The notes under the pieces: model-generated
Told to the model about the DNA's origin: nothing
Database searches by the model: none
Seen by the model: only the letters and a program-made list of their open reading frames with translations
DNA from: a virus
DNA: 47,766 bases
Reading direction: 5' to 3' (one strand)
Virus record (IMG/VR): IMGVR_UViG_3300037234_000357
Location: 1-47,766 of that record
In this document: positions 7,247 through 16,652 of the stretch, in pieces
How the letters are laid out: each line of letters begins with the position of its first letter
Numbering within the stretch: position 1 is the first letter of the stretch
Position numbers and translations under genes: made by a program

Positions 7247-7687
7247 TTAACCTACTATAATAAAATATGTTTTCGTCTCTGTGTCATCGCCTAATTCACC
7301 GGCTGATGCAGTCAATTCTATATCATATGCCACACTTGGTGTTAAGTCCACCATGCCCTGACCCGTTCCACCAGCATTGTTAATGCCTCCTATACCGTCA
7401 ACGCCTGTAGTCCCGGCATTGTCAGTAGATTGTGACTCTTGAATTTTAACTGAACCTGATAGCATTATAGGTCGCGCCCGGTCACTGTTAACGAACCCCA
7501 TAAAGCCCCTATTCTCTAAGCCCGGCTGTCCTGGTACTTTCTGGAACGTTACACCATTCTTATTAGTCACGGTGTACAATGCCATATTTCCAGCAGAAGT
7601 CGTGTTGTTAATTTGAACCTCTTCAGAAAAGTTGTCATAATCCAATTTTGTATTGATTGAATCTATAAAATCTTTCGATGTATTCAT
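7247..7687 (-). CDS. Probable virion-associated protein
   Basis: 146 aa, MNTSKDFIDSINTKLDYDNF. It is Gly/Thr/Asn-rich (GIGGINNAGGTGQGMVDLTP) with predicted beta strands, as in tail-surface proteins. No Shine-Dalgarno site is visible; it starts 11 bp after the upstream stop and may depend on coupling. Role inferred from position at the end of the tail genes. Confidence 0.65.
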   Translation of the reverse strand: MNTSKDFIDSINTKLDYDNFSEEVQINNTTSAGNMALYTVTNKNGVTFQKVPGQPGLENRGFMGFVNSDRARPIMLSGSVKIQESQSTDNAGTTGVDGIGGINNAGGTGQGMVDLTPSVAYDIELTASAGELGDDTETKTYFIIVG

Positions 7688-7698
7688 AATATATATAT

Positions 7699-8667
7699 CT
7701 ACTTGCTAAAAGTTTCAGAAGGGTTTTCTTCTGTTGAAAATTCCTCGAAAGAATCTCCTGAACCGCTTAATCTTTTCTTCCATGAATAGGTAAGTGATAT
7801 ACCATCAGCTACCGTTGATTTATTTTCAAATTGTACATTTAGCGGATTGGCTCCTCTCGTGGGCTGTGCGTCAAAATCAGCAACGGGCAAATCTGCAAAG
7901 CTGATATAATCAGTTTTTGTAATTTGATCGAAATCATTATCACTGTCAGTTGATATTTCGCGAAGACCTACAGTCATACCAGAACCGGCTTTTTGAAAAG
8001 GAGCTTGAGGCGGTATTATGCTTATCGCACCTGCTACAATAGGCGTAAATTCTATTACTTGTCCATCAAGTGCGGTAACATCTAAAAAAAGAATACTACT
8101 AGTAGTAGCTTTGTAAACCCCGCCAAGACTACTAGTAATTATCCCTTCGGCTAAAGGTCCGCTTATTTCAGTTTGCCCAGCTCTGAGATAGAAAACAGAA
8201 GGCCCGCTACCTGAAGGCGAAGGAACGCTTAAAGTTGTTGTTGGTTGCCTTATCTGGGCATTATAAGTAGGGGATTCTTCGTCCGTACCTGTTCCATCCG
8301 AAAAATACCATGCCTTTAACGTTGATGATGATGAAAAAGTAAACCATTCTCCATTGATAAGATCATTATAAGCTTCGTCTACTGTTGAAAAAGTACCTGA
8401 AATTTTTTGCTTATACCCTGTCATGTTCACGCCACTAATGCCCGTATTGTTTAGAATAATAAAGGCTTTCAAACTGACTGTAAATTTCTCAGCCAAAACA
8501 CCTTCGTATGTATGCAAAGGATGTTGTTCATCTGAAAAGCTTCCATCTCCAAAATCCCATAACCAACCATCAGGACTTCCAGTAGATTCATCAGTGAATT
8601 GCACTACATGACTCGGGGGTATTAACCCGGAAACAGGTAGTGCTGAAAATTTCGCAACTATTGCCAT
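7699..8667 (-). CDS. PKD-domain tail protein
   Basis: 322 aa, starting MAIVAKFSALPVSGLIPPSH. An N-terminal PKD-like domain is clear from WLWDFGDGSFSDEQHP followed by HTYEG (about residues 34-55). A second begins near 260 (ADFDAQPTRGANPLNVQFEN) but stops at NPSETFSK, exactly where the conserved final strands should follow. PKD domains are Ig-like and common on phage tails as weak surface-binding modules. It lies immediately downstream of the hub-like gene. Confidence 0.8.
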   Translation of the reverse strand: MAIVAKFSALPVSGLIPPSHVVQFTDESTGSPDGWLWDFGDGSFSDEQHPLHTYEGVLAEKFTVSLKAFIILNNTGISGVNMTGYKQKISGTFSTVDEAYNDLINGEWFTFSSSSTLKAWYFSDGTGTDEESPTYNAQIRQPTTTLSVPSPSGSGPSVFYLRAGQTEISGPLAEGIITSSLGGVYKATTSSILFLDVTALDGQVIEFTPIVAGAISIIPPQAPFQKAGSGMTVGLREISTDSDNDFDQITKTDYISFADLPVADFDAQPTRGANPLNVQFENKSTVADGISLTYSWKKRLSGSGDSFEEFSTEENPSETFSK

Positions 8668-8671
8668 AATC

Positions 8672-10867
8672 CTACATTCCCTTTCCTATGCCTCTGGCCA
8701 GTACAAGTATTTCATTTTGGCCATTCTCTAAGTTAATGCGATAGCGTAATTTCTTTACTATACCTGAAAAAATCGCATTTCCATCACGATTAATATCCAC
8801 CCTGCCTCCAATCTGCGCTGACTTACCTTCAAATAATGGGATTTGAAATTGCGCAGAATACGGGTTTCCTTTTTCTAGTAGTACAGCATTACATATATTA
8901 GCACAGTGGCCATCGGTTTCTATATACGGGTTCTCGTATACATCGCCCTTCAAAGTCTCTGTAATGCCGCTTATGGGCCGTTGTGCAGTGACAACTCTTA
9001 CATCTTCAGGACTCCCGCCGCTATAGTTTATTTTTGATCCTAATACGGTTAATGAATATTCAAATGCCGGAATTGTCCAATACTGAATACCTCCACCCTC
9101 TAAAGTTATAATATTGTGCTTTAATTGTATAACAAAATCATCCCCATCAGTAAAGAAATTCCAAGATGCACCGGTTATAGCTTTCTCATAAGTAGCAAAA
9201 GGAATTAACGCCGCATGAAATTGCCCACTTGATGAAAAAGAAATTGAGTTTAAGTTTTGCTTGTTAACTCGGTGTTCAGCCACAACATATGGAATGGTTA
9301 GATCAAATTGACTCCACCATACAACGCTGGTCTGAACTGTACGCGGATCTGTCCTTTGCCTGTTAGCGGAAAACTCTGCTATAGACTCACCTGCGCCGAT
9401 TACAATATCAGCATTGACTTTCTGAACACTTCGCACCGTCTGTTCATTTAACAGGTTATCAAAATCAATATCAAATACAAAGCTATTTTCAAAGATCACA
9501 TCTTCATCAACTACCCACGTACTAGCAGGGTTGATCCAGTTTTCAACTTCAGAATATACACGTAGATCCGGGAACAGATTACCTTCTATTTTGGCCCCGG
9601 ATAACTCTAAGAATTTCCGGCAGGTATCAATGACTGATTCATCCGATAGGCTTAATACCGGATGTGCCACTGCATTCGTATAATTTGCAATAACCATATT
9701 ATCTTCCTGAAGATTCCAGCTTTTTTGACTTACTACCGCCTGTATGATTTCTTTCATACTTCCAAAAGGATCAGCGTAACTATATGTGAAGTGTCCCGGA
9801 AATTGCAAAATTCTTGATGAAATAGGAATTATTATATTGCCATCTTTAGTGTCCACAAAATAATCCGTACCATCTGTAACAGCATTAGAACCTACAAACT
9901 CCACGCCCCATATCGGACTGTGACCAGTACTAAGAGTACCGCTACTACCAGCACCTATTGAACCCGTAAGTACAGACGTAATATTTTCAGAAATATACTC
10001 CCCCGGTGTTTGATGAATCCCACTATAATCATATCCTCTCAAGTTAAGAGTCTCCATGTCTGCATTGAAAGAAGCACCTTTTATTATCCCGATGAAAATA
10101 GGAATATAATCCGATACGACCCCATCCATGTCAGCAGCTGCAAAGCTAATAGATACTATTTTATTTATAAACTCCACTGGCTTGCGCGGTATTAATACGT
10201 CCGGATCTTCCTCCAAGGATAATTTGAACCTTGCGGCGGTATTGTCTTCTCTTGTTACTGTAATAATGCCTTGAATAAAATTGGATTCATTCAGACCATT
10301 AATAATAACATTGGCCGACACAAAGCCCGGTACCCCGGAATTGAAGACCTCTACTCCTACTTCTGGGTACTTAACTGTAAAGCTAGTTACCCCAATATCT
10401 TCCAGTTGAAAATCTTCTACATTTATAATAGTGACAGTTAGCCCTGTCACTCCACTATCTCTATATGTCTGGCTCTCGTCAGCTTCTATTATTATTTCAA
10501 GGCTAACAACGCCGCTATCAAAGTAATTGCCATTGACCGGGTTAATAGCTGCAATCTGGGTTGTCGCAAACACCGAGGGCCTTACAAAAGATTTCTTTCT
10601 TGGTGGCGGCGGTGAGATATTAAACCACTGATCCATGTTGACGGGTGGTAAAACAGGAATACTAAAGTCCACAAACACTACCTGTGTAACATTGGTTGGG
10701 TTTGCTTTCTTACGCCGGGCAGGTGGGGTGTTTATACTATGCCACTTATCAAGCTTAATCGGTACAGGTATTTCCATGCCGGGAGTTTCGGAAAATCCGG
10801 GGTTAGTCCTTACTTTTTTCTTTCTGGGCACTTGCGCAGAGACCGGATTTAAATCTTCTATCGTCAT
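8672..10867 (-). CDS. Tail tip / hub-like protein with N-terminal repeats
   Basis: 731 aa. The N-terminus holds about three Pro/Lys-rich repeats of the form DxWxxxxPPxxRKK (DKWHSINTPPARRKK, DQWFNISPPPPRKK). Four repeats of about 22 residues follow, around DSGVxxLxVxI (FDSGVVSLEII, RDSGVTGLTVT, EDIGVTSFTV, NSGVPGF). The remainder resembles baseplate-hub or tail-tip proteins; the C-terminus IFSGIVKKLRYRINLENGQN is typical of hub domains that end a tail tube. Size and position after the tape measure fit a Tal/gp27-like role. No Shine-Dalgarno site is visible at ATG 10867. Confidence 0.75.
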   Translation of the reverse strand: MTIEDLNPVSAQVPRKKKVRTNPGFSETPGMEIPVPIKLDKWHSINTPPARRKKANPTNVTQVVFVDFSIPVLPPVNMDQWFNISPPPPRKKSFVRPSVFATTQIAAINPVNGNYFDSGVVSLEIIIEADESQTYRDSGVTGLTVTIINVEDFQLEDIGVTSFTVKYPEVGVEVFNSGVPGFVSANVIINGLNESNFIQGIITVTREDNTAARFKLSLEEDPDVLIPRKPVEFINKIVSISFAAADMDGVVSDYIPIFIGIIKGASFNADMETLNLRGYDYSGIHQTPGEYISENITSVLTGSIGAGSSGTLSTGHSPIWGVEFVGSNAVTDGTDYFVDTKDGNIIIPISSRILQFPGHFTYSYADPFGSMKEIIQAVVSQKSWNLQEDNMVIANYTNAVAHPVLSLSDESVIDTCRKFLELSGAKIEGNLFPDLRVYSEVENWINPASTWVVDEDVIFENSFVFDIDFDNLLNEQTVRSVQKVNADIVIGAGESIAEFSANRQRTDPRTVQTSVVWWSQFDLTIPYVVAEHRVNKQNLNSISFSSSGQFHAALIPFATYEKAITGASWNFFTDGDDFVIQLKHNIITLEGGGIQYWTIPAFEYSLTVLGSKINYSGGSPEDVRVVTAQRPISGITETLKGDVYENPYIETDGHCANICNAVLLEKGNPYSAQFQIPLFEGKSAQIGGRVDINRDGNAIFSGIVKKLRYRINLENGQNEILVLARGIGKGM

Positions 10868-10885
10868 AGTATAATTTTTTCAATT

Positions 10886-11125
10886 TTAAAGACTTGTTAT
10901 TTTACCGGCTTCTAAATCATCTAATTTTTTCTCAAACGGTACACATTTACAACACTTCAATGCACCACAAGTAATAGAATGGCATTTCATACACCACCCC
11001 CGTTTTTTACCACTATCTTTTATCATAACAAAGTGATTTCCGCAGTGACAACACAACTTTGTTTTTGCCACCACGGAACCCCCAACCATTAATATTCCAT
11101 CTTCGCTTTTTGCTAATGCTCCCAT
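10886..11125 (-). CDS. Phage zinc-ribbon protein
   Basis: 79 aa with AAAGGATA upstream. It shows CCHCGNHF, GWCMKCHSITCG and CCKCVPFEK, six or more cysteines arranged as CxxC pairs. I recognise the CxHCGxHF...GWCxxCxxxTCG...CVPFEK pattern as a small protein often found between tail genes. It probably binds zinc; its role in tail assembly is unknown. Confidence 0.8.
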   Translation of the reverse strand: MGALAKSEDGILMVGGSVVAKTKLCCHCGNHFVMIKDSGKKRGWCMKCHSITCGALKCCKCVPFEKKLDDLEAGKITSL

Positions 11126-11191
11126 AGAAATAATATCCTTTCAAAAGATTATTTCTGTAATTATAGAATTTTACTATCTACTATTTACTAT

Positions 11192-11647
11192 CTACTCTTC
11201 AAAAATAACAGTGCAATCAATCACATACAATCCTGTTTCTGATCGCCTGACAACACTGATACCGTTATTAGTAACCGCTGGCATAATTAATTCACTGCCC
11301 GGATTAGCTAACCATGATATTGATGCCCTTTGATTAAGAGACAGGGCCAGCAATTCAGAATCAGCCGTTTCGGTTGGCTCTACAGAGTGACCATATCCAG
11401 CGTCAAAGCTACTGGCGACAGTATCCGGGTCAAGAGGCACAGGAGTATGTCCGCCAGCCTCCGTGCCCACTCCTGACGTTCTTTTGACATCAAAGTTATT
11501 GGCTTGGTCATCCGGGGTCGCCCCACTTGACAGGATGATATTTCCAATCTTACCACGTGAGGCACCGGCAACAGAGAAAATATTTAATAAAGTTTGCGGA
11601 CTAGCACCCGCGATAATGCCCGATCTTGCAACTGAATAACTTGCCAT
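11192..11647 (-). CDS. Minor tail protein
   Basis: 151 aa, start set at ATG 11647 (MASYSVARSGIIAGASPQTL) by AAGGAGG eight bases upstream. It is Ala/Ser/Gly-rich and beta-rich and ends VIDCTVIFEE. It sits among distal tail genes and has no membrane or catalytic features. Confidence 0.7.
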   Translation of the reverse strand: MASYSVARSGIIAGASPQTLLNIFSVAGASRGKIGNIILSSGATPDDQANNFDVKRTSGVGTEAGGHTPVPLDPDTVASSFDAGYGHSVEPTETADSELLALSLNQRASISWLANPGSELIMPAVTNNGISVVRRSETGLYVIDCTVIFEE

Positions 11648-11699
11648 CTTCAAGTCCTCCTTATAAGATTACAAAACTTACTATAAATTTAAAATCAAA

Positions 11700-12110
11700 T
11701 CACGTGCCTATTAATGTTCTAGGTGTAATATCTATGGTTTTGCCAGTTAGCACATTAAACGGACCGTTCGTAAAGTGCTTAACCGAAATCAACTTACCTA
11801 TACCCACCGACACGTCAGTAATAAAGGAACCATATACATCGCCCCAATCAACTGAGGCCGTAAATGTTTTTAGTACATTGTCTACCTGGTCGCCGGAACC
11901 CGTCCAGTCGGCATCAAGTAATTGAATCCTTCCGTAGCCACCTAGAGCCAATTCTGTGAGCCCTGACGAAAGGGTGGCCGTTATAGGTGGTTCAGTAGTA
12001 TTGGTATATAAACCCAAATACAAAGAATCTGCTACGCGTGACGTTTGAATGTTTTTGTAATACCACTCTAGTATGTTTTCCCGTCCCTCATTTACTGTTT
12101 TCCCTGCCAT
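11700..12110 (-). CDS. Tail protein
   Basis: 136 aa, MAGKTVNEGRENILEWYYKN, with GGAGG upstream. A helical start is followed by a segment (SLYLGLYTNTTEPP) typical of small phage tail proteins of unknown detail. It overlaps nothing and follows the upstream gene by five bases. Confidence 0.7.
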   Translation of the reverse strand: MAGKTVNEGRENILEWYYKNIQTSRVADSLYLGLYTNTTEPPITATLSSGLTELALGGYGRIQLLDADWTGSGDQVDNVLKTFTASVDWGDVYGSFITDVSVGIGKLISVKHFTNGPFNVLTGKTIDITPRTLIGT

Positions 12111-12114
12111 AAGA

Positions 12115-12522
12115 TTACGCCTCCGCTAATGTCATGTTTATAGTTCGGACATTCCCACTTTGATTATTGTCTTCACCAAAATTTAAGATTTGCACCGTTC
12201 CATTAAATTCTGTTTCTTCTGCATAAGTACTCGGGCTTTCTACCCATATTTTAAATATCATTCTAAAGCCTGATTCGTATAGAGCCACAAAATAATTCTT
12301 TAATGTTACATCATAAAAGGTAATGGTTAAGCTAATAACCTTTTTATTGTAACGGACTGTCTGGGTGATTAATTTACCACTTTGTACACGCCTCGCATTG
12401 ACCGGGTTAAGATGATCCATGCTATAAGACATACCACCCGGTGCATCTTCAAAATACAAAACTTTATCACCCAACGCAAAACTTCCAATAGGGTTAAATT
12501 CCAAAAGCTTTATTTGTGGCAT
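12115..12522 (-). CDS. Distal tail (Dit-like) or minor tail protein
   Basis: 135 aa, MPQIKLLEFNPIGSFALGDK, with AGGGAGC upstream. It is beta-rich and ends VRTINMTLAEA. It is the first gene after the tape measure, the usual site of distal tail or lambda M-like proteins. Function inferred from position. Confidence 0.7.
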   Translation of the reverse strand: MPQIKLLEFNPIGSFALGDKVLYFEDAPGGMSYSMDHLNPVNARRVQSGKLITQTVRYNKKVISLTITFYDVTLKNYFVALYESGFRMIFKIWVESPSTYAEETEFNGTVQILNFGEDNNQSGNVRTINMTLAEA

Positions 12523-12536
12523 ATATCAACGCTCCC

Positions 12537-15173
12537 TTAATATATATTTTTCTTACGGCTTCTAACTACGTTAATAGATTTTATATCGTTAACAAATTCT
12601 TCTGCAACGCTTGTGGTGGCGGTCATAGGAAACGACTTTTCCCCCATGATTAAATTCACATTTGTACTACCTTCGGAATGAACCTCTCCACCTTCTTTAA
12701 GATGCTGCATAGGTAAAGCGTTTATCAGTCCGGCAATATCTCCGTTATTAAATGCAACCGCCGCCGGTCTGCCTAACTTTTTAACAGATTCTTTTTTTAT
12801 AACATGTTCACCACCTTCTGCCATAATCGGATATTTGTCACCACCACCATAGCCGGGTATGGCTCCACCCGTATTAAATCCGGGGCCACCATTGCCACCT
12901 GTATTCACAGTGTTAATTATTTGCGTATGGGTTGCCGTAGTGTCTTGACTCAGTAGATCCTTTAATTGTTTGGCCTCTGCCTGTGCGGCTGATATTTCGG
13001 CTTTCAATCCCTTCAATGTAGCTTTGCCCTGTTCAAGCTGACTATCTAATGTGGACAATTGTTTTTCTACTTCAGGGATGGCATCTTGCGCGGCTGTCTG
13101 CATTTCAGTGGCAAACCTCTTAGCAGCGCCCACAAGTCTTTCAGCTTCCGTGGTGGCCCTGTTCAATTGGCCCGTAGTTACCTCGCTTTCGACTTCCGCG
13201 CCTTTCTTAACCTCTAATATGGCATTGGCTGCTTGAACGGCTGAGAGGGTCAATTCACGCGCTGCATCCACGTTCCCGGCGGCTCGTTCCTTAGATGCCT
13301 GTTTGAAATCAGCTTCCGCACGTCTCAAATCGTCCACTAATAATTCAAGTGGGTCAAACCCTACTTGCTCACGTCTCTTTTCACTCCCGGCAATTTCATC
13401 CAATATACGCTTAGAAAATTTGGCGGCTCTCTCTGCTTCAGCTTCCAATTCTCTCAGTTCGGCTTTAGTCTCCCGGATAGCATCTTTGATGGATTCATTT
13501 TGAACACGCTGCAAATCCATGACGGAATTTATCGCGGCAATTGCGGTATCCCGGTTGTCTTCAATTGTGGCCTTTTCTTTTTTCCTTATTCCCTCCACGT
13601 CAATCAGGGCTTCCGTAACTTTTTCTATAGACTCAACTTGCTCTTCATTTACGGCCACCCCTTCCTTGTTTGTTTTATTTAACCCCTTGGCCTCTTTGTT
13701 CACTTCGTCTAATGTCTTACCGAAAACACCAAACGGATTAATTAAAAACTTGGTAATACCTACACCTGAAACAAACTGAATTGCCTTAGCCATTCCTTTA
13801 ATACCTACGGTGATGGCATCCATGGAGGGGATGGCAACATCCAGCAACGCATTCCATACAGGTAACAGTCCGTCACCAAGGGCCTTGGCCATAATGTTAA
13901 ATGACTGAGCCGCTCGCTTGCCTTTTACCTCAGTAGCAGATAGACGGATAGCAGTTTCTTTGTTGATAGAGCCAGTAGACTTTAAAGCCTTGTTTGAAAT
14001 TTCCGTGGAAAGGGCCAAGCCATCAAATATTTCAACCATTTTTGCGGCTTGCCTTATCCCTGTAATCTGAGCCGTTGACACTAATTTTTGATTGTCTGCT
14101 AGTGTTTCAAACCTCTTCGCTACATCAAAGTAAATGTCACGGCCTGAGCGCATAACCTTAACACCATCCTCCATGCCCTCATTGAATTCTTTTTGATTAA
14201 TCCCCATTGCTTCCAGTGCATCGGCAACCGGAACAGCATCGTCAATTAATTTTAATAATCCTGTTTTAAGTGCTTGTGCAGCTTCTGAACCTGAACCGAA
14301 AACCTCAATGATAGGCGTTAAGAGTCCAACCGTTTCTTCAAAAGAAAATCCCATCTTTTTGGCAATTGGAGAAATATCAGCCATACCAATCGCCAATTCT
14401 TTCAGGTTTGTGGAATAGTTATTTGAAGTCTCGTTTAAAACATCAGTCAGCCTCACGACATCTGAAACAGGAGCCTTAAAACCTTTTAAGGAACGTTTCA
14501 CAAGCTCTGCCGCTTCGGCCACTTCAAGCTCACTAGACGCTGCCAATTTCATCGCTGACTCTTGCAATAAAAATGATTCGCTTATCGTAAAACCCGCCTG
14601 TTTGAATACTGCAACTCCTTGAAGGATTTCAGTTGAAGCGTCACCGTAAGTTTTAGCTAAGTCCTCGATCTGGCCGGTATATTGCTTCGCGTCTCCCTCT
14701 GTATCGTTTAAAACTTTCTGAAGGTCAAGCAATGCGGCCTCAAACTTTATCGATTCGGTCAAGGCGTTGACACCAAAGAAACCAACGGCGGCAGCTGAGG
14801 CGACAATGAGACTTCTTTTTATATTATCAATTATTTTCTGCATGCCCTTCGTGCTCGTTGACATCTCCCGGTTATTCTTCTTTATGGTAGCGGTCATGGA
14901 GTTATGGGCGCGCTTTATGTCATTAGCAGAAGCAGTTCCGGAATCCTTGATTTTTCGGTAACGCTTCCGGGCATCTTCTGAAGTTTTTTTGATATCCTTT
15001 TCCATACGAATGCCGGATTTTTTGAACGCGTCTGATACTTCTTTTGCGTTTTTCTCTGCTTCATCTGACATCCTGTCAAAAGACTTTTTAGTTGAATCTT
15101 CAAGGTCTTTTATACTGGCTTTTGCATCATCTGAATTGCCGGTTATATTTATTTCAGCTTCACGTTTTCCCAT
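12537..15173 (-). CDS. Tape measure protein
   Basis: 878 aa. Long charged coiled coils come at residues 1-105 and about 540-770. The conserved TP901-type tape measure block lies between (about 140-400: ALLDLQKVLNDTEGDAKQY, LAASSELEVAEAAELV, LTDVLNETSNNYS, AQALKTGLLKLID). A hydrophobic Ala-rich helix is at about 118-135. The C-terminus has GGNGGPGFNTGGAIPGYGGG and EHVIKKESVKKLG, often seen at tape measure ends. Tape measure length sets tail length at roughly 0.15 nm per residue, so a tail of about 130 nm is expected. Confidence 0.95.
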   Translation of the reverse strand: MGKREAEINITGNSDDAKASIKDLEDSTKKSFDRMSDEAEKNAKEVSDAFKKSGIRMEKDIKKTSEDARKRYRKIKDSGTASANDIKRAHNSMTATIKKNNREMSTSTKGMQKIIDNIKRSLIVASAAAVGFFGVNALTESIKFEAALLDLQKVLNDTEGDAKQYTGQIEDLAKTYGDASTEILQGVAVFKQAGFTISESFLLQESAMKLAASSELEVAEAAELVKRSLKGFKAPVSDVVRLTDVLNETSNNYSTNLKELAIGMADISPIAKKMGFSFEETVGLLTPIIEVFGSGSEAAQALKTGLLKLIDDAVPVADALEAMGINQKEFNEGMEDGVKVMRSGRDIYFDVAKRFETLADNQKLVSTAQITGIRQAAKMVEIFDGLALSTEISNKALKSTGSINKETAIRLSATEVKGKRAAQSFNIMAKALGDGLLPVWNALLDVAIPSMDAITVGIKGMAKAIQFVSGVGITKFLINPFGVFGKTLDEVNKEAKGLNKTNKEGVAVNEEQVESIEKVTEALIDVEGIRKKEKATIEDNRDTAIAAINSVMDLQRVQNESIKDAIRETKAELRELEAEAERAAKFSKRILDEIAGSEKRREQVGFDPLELLVDDLRRAEADFKQASKERAAGNVDAARELTLSAVQAANAILEVKKGAEVESEVTTGQLNRATTEAERLVGAAKRFATEMQTAAQDAIPEVEKQLSTLDSQLEQGKATLKGLKAEISAAQAEAKQLKDLLSQDTTATHTQIINTVNTGGNGGPGFNTGGAIPGYGGGDKYPIMAEGGEHVIKKESVKKLGRPAAVAFNNGDIAGLINALPMQHLKEGGEVHSEGSTNVNLIMGEKSFPMTATTSVAEEFVNDIKSINVVRSRKKNIY

Positions 15174-15174
15174 A

Positions 15175-15762
15175 TTATTTTTCGGTTCTCTGTTTTATCG
15201 GAATACCTAGTTTTCTAAATGCTTCCGTCGCGTCCATTGGCTTCTTTATAACCCCTAAACGTTCAGCGATTACAATAATGAAATCATTAAATAATGGCAC
15301 CGGATATTCCATTATGTCACCATGCCGGTGGCCGTGAGATATCAGAAAATCAAAGCAATTTATCATGCCATTCTTTGGGTCTGCTTTTTTACTCGCTTCA
15401 TCCGTGTCAGTGGATTCTTTGGGAAAGTTAAATTCTATCATTTGTTTTATCAAGCCACTCGTTGCCTCAACTGGCATTTCAGCATTTGAGACGTTTAGCG
15501 TCCTGACCGCCAAATTAATCAATATCATGGCCGCCTGTTCACTCTCCGGGTCTTTCTCTTGCAGATAGGTAACACGGTTTAAAATCTGAATTTCTTTAAT
15601 TTTCAACGGACGCATGAAGACTGTAAAAGACTTTTCCCCCTCAACCTTATCCATGTTAATATATATGGGGAGCTCTTTAAAGAAATCGTTGCCCACCTTA
15701 GATACCACTTTGGGTTTTGGTTTCTTCTCTTCCTCTTTTTTATCTTTGTTTTCTGCGTCCAC
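15175..15762 (-). CDS. Tail assembly chaperone
   Basis: 195 aa on a GTG start at 15762 with CAGGGGCC upstream. The N-terminus is Lys/Glu-rich and disordered; the rest is helical, with KSFTVFMRPLKIKEIQILNR and SHGHRHGDIMEYP. Position between tube and tape measure genes, one base before the tape measure start, is that of the G/gpG-T chaperone. No frameshifted extension of useful length is available. Confidence 0.75.
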   Translation of the reverse strand: MDAENKDKKEEEKKPKPKVVSKVGNDFFKELPIYINMDKVEGEKSFTVFMRPLKIKEIQILNRVTYLQEKDPESEQAAMILINLAVRTLNVSNAEMPVEATSGLIKQMIEFNFPKESTDTDEASKKADPKNGMINCFDFLISHGHRHGDIMEYPVPLFNDFIIVIAERLGVIKKPMDATEAFRKLGIPIKQRTEK

Positions 15763-15846
15763 TTATGGCCCCTGAAAAATCGGCCCCCCTTCGCCTATGG
15801 TAGCAAGCAAAAAAAGGGCCTTAATGTAATATTTAACAACTACTAC

Positions 15847-16626
15847 TTACCCTTGAGTCACTGAGCCAAACGGTTCAGCAGGGGTTACCACTTTATCTGT
15901 CAAGATATTAAGCACTACTGAAACCTCTGACGCTTCAGTACTTGATACTGGAGAATCACCGTCCGGTTTAACTTCACAATTCTGAATAATCCATGTCAGG
16001 TCGTCCCCGTTTTGAGCAGTGACTTCCAATCTTGCTGACCCTTTTACGGAGGGATCGGCACCGGGTACAACTTTTTCCCTGACTCTCCCCGTGTAATCGT
16101 AGGTTAATTCAAGGGGTTCGCTGGCAACAACTGTACCACCGGATAAAATTTTAATTTCACCAGTTACCAAATTTACAATTTCATAATCAGTACCTAATAC
16201 AAACGTGGCCACGCCTCCGTCATCCTTCACAACTAACGTACCGGCTGTGATATTTGTGAAATCCGAAAATATACTACGATCAAGCAATGCCGGTGCGATA
16301 TGGCCGGTTTCGGTTGTCGATGTACCACTGGTCTGGGTCTGAGTAGTAGTACCGTTACCAAATAACAAAATATTCCACATTTCAGCAAAAAGCTCGTCTA
16401 CGGTAAAGGATAAAGTAAATGCAATATCCGTAACTATATTTAAGTCTTTAGAGCGCGAACGGGTAGTTGCATTAAATCCAAAATGCTCAATATCTGTGGT
16501 GCTTTTTTGAATAGTAAGAGCCGGGAGATTACCCAAATCAAGGAGACCATTACCTGCCGCACCATCATTACCACCATCATTAAAAAAAATTCTTCCACCA
16601 GCTATCAATATATCTGTTGTTGCCAT
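15847..16626 (-). CDS. Major tail tube protein
   Basis: 259 aa, MATTDILIAGGRIFFNDGGN, with AAGGAGTGATG upstream. Beta-rich, with the usual tube features: an early LDLGNLPALTIQKST strand, an insertion domain of repeating VVKDDGG / LGTDYEIV / LTYDYTGR, and a final strand set ending EPFGSVTQG. Position directly before the chaperone and tape measure supports the call. Confidence 0.85.
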   Translation of the reverse strand: MATTDILIAGGRIFFNDGGNDGAAGNGLLDLGNLPALTIQKSTTDIEHFGFNATTRSRSKDLNIVTDIAFTLSFTVDELFAEMWNILLFGNGTTTQTQTSGTSTTETGHIAPALLDRSIFSDFTNITAGTLVVKDDGGVATFVLGTDYEIVNLVTGEIKILSGGTVVASEPLELTYDYTGRVREKVVPGADPSVKGSARLEVTAQNGDDLTWIIQNCEVKPDGDSPVSSTEASEVSVVLNILTDKVVTPAEPFGSVTQG

Positions 16627-16652
16627 TTTGCATCACTCCTTATTCCAAAGGG

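Noticed and set aside
15170-15200. Programmed frameshift joining tail chaperone and a second chaperone frame
   Set aside because: The GAAAAATAA site could slip, but the shifted frame ends after about nine codons and the tape measure starts one base after the chaperone stop.
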